A stretch of 6,306 nucleotides of DNA from Candidatus Omnitrophota bacterium (GTDB lineage Bacteria; Omnitrophota; Gorgyraeia; JAFGHF01), in assembly GCA_018899075.1 (NCBI GenBank), contig JAHIIS010000085.1:1-6306 (forward strand). Direction: 5' to 3'. Every line of letters starts with the position of its first letter. Within the stretch, counting starts at the first letter, position 1. Made by a program: the position numbers and the translations under genes. The notes below the pieces were generated by a model, which was given only the letters and a program-made list of their open reading frames with translations, made no database searches and was not told where the DNA came from. Of the stretch, positions 1 through 4,138 are shown piece after piece.

Positions 1-1
1 C

Positions 2-745
2 CCGGAATATCTGCCTCTTCTGGAAGAGAACGGTTTCCTGCCCCGCTTAAATAAAATTCGTCCCGCGGTGTGCGCTCGCGCCAGACTCCTTTTCTTGAAT
101 TATCCTAATAATCCCACGGCGGCAACAGCGCCGGAGGCCTTTTTTGCCGAAGCCGTAAAATTTGCCCGCGAACATAACATTGCCCTTGCCCAGGATGCCG
201 CCTATTCAGAGCTCGCCTTCGATGGTTATAGGGCTTCAAGTATACTCCAACTCGAAGGCGCCAAAGATGTGGCTGTGGAATTTCATTCTCTTTCCAAGAC
301 CTATAATATGACGGGCTGGCGAGTGGGTTGGGCCTGCGGCAATCGCGATATTATTGCCGCTCTTTCCCAGGTTAAATCGAATATAGATTCAGGCATTTTC
401 CAGGCTATTCAGATTGCCGCAATTTGCGCGCTAAATAGCGGCCCCGAGCATCTTCAGGGCTTGGTCAATCTATACCGGCAGAGAAGGGATGTCATCTGTC
501 AGGGATTGAATGCCCTGGGCTGGAAGGCCAATAAACCCAAAGCCACCTTCTATATCTGGACAAAGCTGCCCCGGGGGCATTCGGATTCTATAAAGTTTGC
601 CCGGCTCCTTCTGGATAAGGCGGATGTAATAGTTACGCCGGGCGTAGGATTTGGCCCATCCGGCAAAGGCTATATCCGCATAGCCCTGACTGTTCCCGAA
701 GAAAGACTGCAGGAAGCAGTGGCAAGAATAAAAAGAATTATTTAA
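2..745 (+). CDS. dapL: LL-diaminopimelate aminotransferase-like class I/II aminotransferase, 5'-truncated
   Basis: This is the C-terminal 247 residues of a PLP-dependent fold-type I aminotransferase; the reading frame is open from the left edge, so the true start lies outside the window. Members of the DapL family convert tetrahydrodipicolinate to LL-diaminopimelate with glutamate as amino donor, in the cytoplasm, for lysine and peptidoglycan synthesis. Visible landmarks are the N-Y-P-N-N-P-T motif (window residues about 32-38), an A-Q-D-A-A-Y segment whose Asp should contact the PLP ring nitrogen, and S-L-S-K-T-Y-N-M-T-G-W-R with the Schiff-base lysine at codon 296-298. The stretches E-E-N-G-F-L-P before the N-Y-P motif and N-I-D-S-G-x-F-Q-A-I after the lysine are typical of DapL. 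Compared with roughly 390 residues for the family, about 140 are missing. The GTG at 68 is internal, since homologous sequence continues upstream of it. The stop overlaps the folK start by one base. A different substrate, such as aspartate, cannot be excluded from sequence alone. Confidence 0.82.
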   Translation, partial: PEYLPLLEENGFLPRLNKIRPAVCARARLLFLNYPNNPTAATAPEAFFAEAVKFAREHNIALAQDAAYSELAFDGYRASSILQLEGAKDVAVEFHSLSKTYNMTGWRVGWACGNRDIIAALSQVKSNIDSGIFQAIQIAAICALNSGPEHLQGLVNLYRQRRDVICQGLNALGWKANKPKATFYIWTKLPRGHSDSIKFARLLLDKADVIVTPGVGFGPSGKGYIRIALTVPEERLQEAVARIKRII

Positions 746-1161
746 TGGTAACCTGTTATATTGCCCTGGGTTCGAATGCAGGAGACCGCAGCAAAAACAT
801 TAAGCTTGCCCTCGAATACCTAAAACTTGACCCCGCCATCAAGGCCCTTAAAGTATCTTCATTAATAGAGACTGAACCCTCCGATTGTTTACCCCAATCA
901 AAATTCCTTAACGGAGTAGTCAAATTAGAAACCGGTTATAGCGCGCAGGAACTGTTAAAGCGGCTGCAGGAAATCGAAGTTAGGTTGGGGCGGGAGATAC
1001 TCCGTCCTAAAAATCACCCCCGCACTATCGATCTGGATATTCTCCTCTACGGAGATTTAAAAATAGACGAAGAAGGGCTCAAGATTCCCCATCCGCGGAT
1101 GCGGGAAAGGGAGTTTGTAACGCTGCCCTTGAGAGAGATTGCGCCGGAGTTGTTAATATGA
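745..1161 (+). CDS. folK: 2-amino-4-hydroxy-6-hydroxymethyldihydropteridine pyrophosphokinase (HPPK)
   Basis: FolK transfers pyrophosphate from ATP to 6-hydroxymethyl-7,8-dihydropterin in the cytoplasm, the step before dihydropteroate synthase in folate biosynthesis. The 138-residue protein is a compact single-domain HPPK. It shows Y-I-A-L-G-S-N-x-G-D near the N terminus (residues 5-14), E-T-E-P (42-45), F-L-N-G-V (54-58), and P-R-T-I-D-L-D-I-L-L-Y-G (92-103), in which D96 and D98 should bind the two Mg ions. The C-terminal I-P-H-P-R-M-x-E-R-E-F-V block (114-125) supplies the His and Arg of the active site. There is no FolB or FolP fusion. The ATG at 745 shares its A with the upstream TAA, and no clear Shine-Dalgarno sequence precedes it, so re-initiation after dapL translation is likely. 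Its stop forms an ATGA overlap with panC. No other folate gene is in the window. Confidence 0.95.
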   Translation: MVTCYIALGSNAGDRSKNIKLALEYLKLDPAIKALKVSSLIETEPSDCLPQSKFLNGVVKLETGYSAQELLKRLQEIEVRLGREILRPKNHPRTIDLDILLYGDLKIDEEGLKIPHPRMREREFVTLPLREIAPELLI

Positions 1162-2003
1162 AAGTTATCTCCGATATCCAGCAGATGCAGGCCTGGTCTA
1201 AAGAGATACACCGCAGGCGCAAGACCATCGGTTTTGTTCCCACGATGGGCTATCTGCACGAAGGACATTTGAGCTTAATGCGCAGGGCGCGGAAAGAAAA
1301 TGACGAGCTGGTAATCAGTATCTTTGTAAATCCCACCCAGTTTGGGCCGGGGGAAGACTTCAAGCGGTACCCACGAAATTTTTCCAGAGACAAAGAGCTG
1401 TCTAAATCCTGCGGGGTTGATGTAATATTCTATCCCCGGGCCAGAGATATGTATCCCCAGGGATATAAAACTTGCGTTGATGTAGAAGATTTAAGCAATG
1501 TTCTTTGCGGCGCATCCCGCCCGGGGCATTTTCGCGGCGTTTCTACCGTCGTGCTTAAACTCTTCAACATCGTCCAACCGGATGCAGCCTATTTTGGCCG
1601 CAAGGACGCCCAGCAGGCTATTGTCGTCGAGAAAATGGTTAAAGATTTAAACCTGGCCCTGAGAATAAAGACTTTGCCTACTATTCGTGAAAAAGAGGGG
1701 CTGGCGCTTAGCTCGCGCAATACCTATTTAAATAAACAGCAAAGAGAAAATGCCGTAATTTTATATAAGTCTTTACAAACTGCCGTCGGTATGATACAAT
1801 CAGGACATAAAGACCCCCGGAAGATTATTGCGCAAATGCGCAAAATGATAAAGTCCCGGCGGGGCGCCCGAATAGATTATATCAGGATAGTTGATATTCG
1901 CAGTCTTACTGAAGTAAAAAGAATTAAAGGCCGCTTATTGATAGCCGTGGCTGTATTTTTTGGCAAGACCCGCCTTATCGACAATGCGATTATTCGCGCT
2001 TAG
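1158..2003 (+). CDS. panC: pantothenate synthetase (pantoate--beta-alanine ligase)
   Basis: PanC joins pantoate and beta-alanine with ATP, through a pantoyl-adenylate intermediate, to give pantothenate for coenzyme A. The 281-residue length matches the family. Visible motifs are F-V-P-T-M-G-Y-L-H-E-G-H (residues 26-37, containing the HxGH-type nucleotidyl-transferase signature), F-V-N-P-T-Q-F (56-62), R-P-G-H-F-R-G-V (121-128), G-R-K-D-A-Q-Q (147-153, the variant of KDYQQ seen in many bacteria) and L-A-L-S-S-R-N (182-188). The C-terminal domain ends with the usual T-R-L-I-D-N. All expected active-site residues appear intact. The start overlaps the folK stop by four bases (ATGA), and GGAG at 1146-1149 lies eight bases upstream, so this start is well supported. 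The usual partners panB and panD are not beside it; here panC sits between folate and NAD genes. Confidence 0.96.
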   Translation: MKVISDIQQMQAWSKEIHRRRKTIGFVPTMGYLHEGHLSLMRRARKENDELVISIFVNPTQFGPGEDFKRYPRNFSRDKELSKSCGVDVIFYPRARDMYPQGYKTCVDVEDLSNVLCGASRPGHFRGVSTVVLKLFNIVQPDAAYFGRKDAQQAIVVEKMVKDLNLALRIKTLPTIREKEGLALSSRNTYLNKQQRENAVILYKSLQTAVGMIQSGHKDPRKIIAQMRKMIKSRRGARIDYIRIVDIRSLTEVKRIKGRLLIAVAVFFGKTRLIDNAIIRA

Positions 2004-2015
2004 GGAGATGAAGTT

Positions 2016-2963
2016 ATGCCTTACACCGAAGAGAATAACCAGAAATATCAGGAAGATTTAAAGAAAAAGATTGCCCAGTTAAAGAAAGAAAAGAATGCGG
2101 TAATCCTTGTGCACAATTATCAGCGGCCCGAAGTGCAGGATATAGCCGACATCCAGGGCGATTCTTTGGCTTTAGCAACTGCGGCAGTAAAAGTTGAGGC
2201 AAAAATAATAGTTTTATGCGGCGTGCATTTTATGGCCGAAATTGCCAAAATTTTAAATCCGCAAAAGCAGGTTCTTCTGCCCGTAAAAGAAGCGGGTTGT
2301 CCGGCCTCGGATATGATTACCGCAAAGGAGCTGGAGGCCAAAAGGAAAGAAATTCCCGATGCTGCTTGTGTCTGTTATGTTAATTCTTCAGCCGTAACCA
2401 AGGCAGGGAGCGATGTCTGCTGCACTTCCGCTAACGCTATTAAAGTGGTCAGGTCAATACCCGAAAAAAAGATATTATTTGTCCCCGATAAAAACTTAGG
2501 GCTATATGTCAAGTCGCAGGTTAAGGATAAACAAGTAATTACCTGGAGAGGCGTTTGCCCCACGCATGTGCGCGTATCGCAAGAAGAAATTATTGAGGCA
2601 AAAAAGAAATATCCCGGCGCAGAATTTATTGCTCATCCCGAATGCGAGCAAAAGGTCTTAAAGGAAGCCGCTTTCATTGGCGGGACGGGAGGCATGCTTA
2701 AATACGTTAAAAGTTCTAAAACAAAAAAATTTATCATCGGAACAGAACAAGGGCTCATATACAGACTAAAAAAAGAAAATCCGGACAAAGAGTTTTATTC
2801 TCCCGGCAGCCATTTTATCTGCGCAGATATGAAACTGACAACGCTGGGCTGGGTAGCCCATTGTTTAGAGTTGGGAGTATATGAAATTGAGGTTGCCGAA
2901 GACATAAGGGTCAAGGCCAAGAAGTCCCTGGACAGAATGCTGGAAATTACTTATGGAAAGTAA
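2016..2963 (+). CDS. nadA: quinolinate synthase A, [4Fe-4S] enzyme
   Basis: NadA condenses iminoaspartate with dihydroxyacetone phosphate to form quinolinate in de novo NAD synthesis. The 315-residue protein resembles the short, Thermotoga-like form without a long C-terminal extension. Visible landmarks are H-N-Y-Q (33-36), Q-D-I-A-D (41-45), Y-V-N-S-S-A (121-126), C-T-S-A-N-A (136-141), P-D-K-N-L-G (157-162), H-P-E-C (207-210) and G-T-E-Q-G (242-246). By remembered alignment to the Thermotoga enzyme, the three cluster ligands are C95 (G-C-P), C181 (V-C-P-T-H) and C269 (I-C-A-D-M-K). The oxygen-sensitive cluster fits an anaerobic or low-oxygen lifestyle. AGGGAG at 2002-2007, overlapping the panC stop, is a good ribosome binding site eight bases before the ATG. 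The following gene encodes an enzyme that can supply its unstable substrate, and the two genes overlap by 11 bases. Confidence 0.96.
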   Translation: MPYTEENNQKYQEDLKKKIAQLKKEKNAVILVHNYQRPEVQDIADIQGDSLALATAAVKVEAKIIVLCGVHFMAEIAKILNPQKQVLLPVKEAGCPASDMITAKELEAKRKEIPDAACVCYVNSSAVTKAGSDVCCTSANAIKVVRSIPEKKILFVPDKNLGLYVKSQVKDKQVITWRGVCPTHVRVSQEEIIEAKKKYPGAEFIAHPECEQKVLKEAAFIGGTGGMLKYVKSSKTKKFIIGTEQGLIYRLKKENPDKEFYSPGSHFICADMKLTTLGWVAHCLELGVYEIEVAEDIRVKAKKSLDRMLEITYGK

Positions 2964-3774
2964 AAAGACAAAAGTAGGCATTATCGGCTGCGGCACAATC
3001 GGAATTCAGTTGGCCCGGGCTATAGAAAAGAGGTTTTGCGAGCGGGCAGAGCTTCTCGCTCTCTGCGATATAGATAAGGATAAGGCCGAAAGATTAAAAG
3101 CAGGTTCTTCTCTAAATCCTGAGATACTTTCCATAGATGAACTGATTGACAGGTGCGGGCTGGTTATTGAGGCTGCTTCAGTTTCGGTTTCATATGAAGT
3201 TGCCCAAAAGGCGCTCGAACAGAGTAAAGATGTAATGATTATGAGCGTGGGGGGAATACTGGACGGATATGAAGAGCTTTTTGCCCTGGCCCGAGCTAAA
3301 GGCGGCCGTATTTATCTCCCCAGCGGGGCAATTGCCGGCCTGGATGCGGTTAAGGCGGCATCAATAGCCAAAATTAACAAAGCCACTTTAATTACGCGTA
3401 AGCCTCCCCAGGGATTAGCCGGCGCCCCATACCTCGCGGAAAAGAATATAGATTTAACCGGCATTAAAGGCGAGACTGTAATCTTTGAGGGCCGGGCTCG
3501 CGAGGCAATAAAGGGTTTTCCCAAAAACGTAAATGTCTGCGCTGCTTTAAGCCTGGCCGGAATTGGCGCAGAGAAGACTATGGTAAGGATTGTCACTTCC
3601 CCTGATTACAAAGCCAATATTCATGAAATAGAGGTGGAAGGGGAGTTTGGAAAATTGCTCACGCGAACGGAAAACCTGCCTTCGCCGGAAAACCCCAGGA
3701 CCAGTCTTCTGGCTTCTCTTTCCGCTATCGCTACGCTAAAGAACATTTTGGATGAAGTAAAAATAGGAACATGA
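2953..3774 (+). CDS. nadX: L-aspartate dehydrogenase (NAD biosynthesis, NadB replacement)
   Basis: The predicted enzyme oxidises L-aspartate to iminoaspartate with NAD(P)+, feeding NadA without oxygen or fumarate, unlike the flavoprotein NadB. It has 273 residues, slightly longer than the roughly 240-265 usual for the family. The N-terminal Rossmann domain shows G-I-I-G-C-G-T-I-G (9-17) and an acidic pair at the end of strand two (D39 and D41 in C-D-I-D), suggesting NAD preference. Further signatures are V-I-E-A-A-S (71-76), P-S-G-A-I-A-G-L-D (123-131), N-V-N-V near 192-195, I-H-E-I (223-226, with the probable catalytic His) and E-N-P-R-T-S (246-251), followed by a helix of L-S-A-I-A type. 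The ATG at 2953 lies inside the nadA end and gives a natural N terminus just before the nucleotide-binding loop; its Shine-Dalgarno is weak, so coupling to nadA is likely. Adjacency to nadA strongly supports the NAD role over other dehydrogenases. Confidence 0.92.
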   Translation: MESKKTKVGIIGCGTIGIQLARAIEKRFCERAELLALCDIDKDKAERLKAGSSLNPEILSIDELIDRCGLVIEAASVSVSYEVAQKALEQSKDVMIMSVGGILDGYEELFALARAKGGRIYLPSGAIAGLDAVKAASIAKINKATLITRKPPQGLAGAPYLAEKNIDLTGIKGETVIFEGRAREAIKGFPKNVNVCAALSLAGIGAEKTMVRIVTSPDYKANIHEIEVEGEFGKLLTRTENLPSPENPRTSLLASLSAIATLKNILDEVKIGT

Positions 3775-3784
3775 AAGGAGGTGG
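3774..3784 (+). promoter_or_regulatory. Very strong Shine-Dalgarno site for the small basic protein
   Basis: AAAGGAGGTGG begins on the last base of the nadX stop codon and contains a nine-base match (AAGGAGGTG) to the standard anti-Shine-Dalgarno end of 16S rRNA. It is the strongest ribosome binding site in the window. It decides the start of the next gene. The GTG at 3781 lies inside the site itself and has no ribosome binding site of its own, whereas the ATG at 3793 is 11 bases after GGAGG. That spacing is somewhat long but usable. Confidence 0.85.
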
Positions 3785-3792
3785 AAGAGATT

Positions 3793-4062
3793 ATGTCACA
3801 GAAAGTAATGAAATGCGGCATTAAGAGGAAAAAGGGTTATCTTTACTACGTTGATAAGAGAGGTAATGTCGCCGAAGCAAAGATGGCCCGCGGCAAGAAA
3901 AAAGGCGGCGGCTCCAAAGTGGTTGCCAAAACCGGCGTCGAAAAGAAGAAGGGTTATCTCTACTTCATTGACAAAAAAGGCGATGTCGCTTGCGCCAAGA
4001 TGGTCCGCGGCGGCCGCAGGAAGAAGAAAAAGAAGGTTGCCAAGAGAAGGAAAAGAAGGTAG
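3793..4062 (+). CDS. small, highly basic tandem-repeat protein of unknown function
   Basis: This 89-residue protein is not one I can assign to a characterised family. It contains two copies of a 28-residue unit (residues 7-34 and 46-73; 18 of 28 identical by hand count) centred on K-K-G-Y-L-Y, an Asp-Lys turn, then G-(N/D)-V-A and A-K-M-x-R-G. The pattern looks like a small beta-hairpin with a basic edge. A Gly-rich linker (38-40) precedes the second copy, and the last 18 residues are almost all Lys/Arg. About 35 of 89 residues are Lys or Arg against five acidic ones, giving a net charge near +30. There is no signal peptide or membrane segment. One Cys occurs per repeat, but at non-equivalent positions (C8, C67), so there is no zinc motif. 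Start chosen from the ribosome binding site. It is the last gene before a hairpin, downstream of the NAD genes. Binding to nucleic acid or the ribosome is my inference from charge. I vaguely recall similar short proteins from deep-branching bacteria, unverified. Confidence 0.8.
   Translation: MSQKVMKCGIKRKKGYLYYVDKRGNVAEAKMARGKKKGGGSKVVAKTGVEKKKGYLYFIDKKGDVACAKMVRGGRRKKKKKVAKRRKRR
3811..3894 (+). repeat. Copy 1 of intragenic tandem repeat in the small basic protein
   Basis: This 84-base unit encodes residues 7-34 of the small basic protein. It matches the unit at 3928-4011 at 62 of 84 bases by hand count, offset 117 bases, without gaps. Many differences are third-position changes, so the duplication is old and the protein sequence has been conserved since. 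Core residues shared by both units are G-Y-L-Y, D-K, G-x-V-A and A-K-M-x-R-G. Confidence 0.85.
3928..4011 (+). repeat. Copy 2 of intragenic tandem repeat in the small basic protein
   Basis: This second 84-base unit encodes residues 46-73. Conservative replacements relative to copy 1 (Tyr to Phe, Val to Ile, Asn to Asp, Arg to Lys) keep the alternating aromatic/hydrophobic pattern expected of a beta strand pair. It leads directly into the Lys/Arg-rich tail, which copy 1 only resembles through its short K-K-K stretch. Confidence 0.85.
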
Positions 4063-4086
4063 AAAGCAGTTAGCCAGACTCTGGCA

Positions 4087-4130
4087 GATAAGGCCCTTGT
4101 AGATTGCTGTTTACAGGGGCCTTATCCTTT
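4087..4130 (+). terminator. Probable intrinsic terminator closing the dapL-to-small-protein operon
   Basis: A 15-bp stem pairs 4087-4101 with 4112-4126, with one G-T wobble (4097/4116) and a 10-base loop at 4102-4111. The inner part is GC-rich (GGCCC with GGGCC). It lies 24 bases after the stop of the small basic protein. The downstream T tract is poor (CCTTTGC), so termination may be incomplete and some transcripts could read into uvrA. The right arm overlaps the uvrA promoter. Confidence 0.65.
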
Positions 4131-4138
4131 GCTATAAT
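4110..4138 (+). promoter_or_regulatory. Near-consensus sigma70-type promoter for uvrA
   Basis: A -35 box TTTACA (4110-4115, five of six to TTGACA) is followed by a 17-base spacer and a perfect -10 box TATAAT (4133-4138). A TG at 4130-4131 makes an extended -10. The first purine at a normal distance (seven bases between) is G4146, which is also the first base of a candidate GTG start codon of uvrA. The -35 and much of the spacer lie in the loop and right arm of the preceding terminator hairpin. Confidence 0.75.

Noticed and set aside
68..745. Complete 225-residue aminotransferase starting at GTG 68
   Set aside because: The same frame is open to the left edge and encodes family-typical sequence (E-E-N-G-F-L-P and following) before position 68, and the protein would lack a large part of the fold; the gene is truncated by the window.
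3781..4062. GTG 3781 as start of the small basic protein
   Set aside because: The codon lies within the Shine-Dalgarno sequence and has no binding site of its own; ATG 3793 has a workable spacing.
4073..4085. Small hairpin GCCAG-ACT-CTGGC after the small basic gene
   Set aside because: A 5-bp stem with a 3-base loop is short, has no T tract, and is easily expected by chance; the 15-bp hairpin just downstream is the better terminator.
3851..4102. Overlapping 83-codon frame on the + strand inside and past the small basic gene
   Set aside because: It is a shifted reading of Lys/Arg-rich repeat codons, lacks a ribosome binding site, and its product resembles no family; the repeat conservation supports the other frame.
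4107..4116. CTGT-TT-ACAG as a LexA/SOS operator at the uvrA promoter
   Set aside because: The arms are separated by only two bases, whereas the known E. coli-type box has eight between them, and the sequence is already explained by the hairpin loop, its right arm and the -35 box. The SOS box of this lineage is unknown to me.
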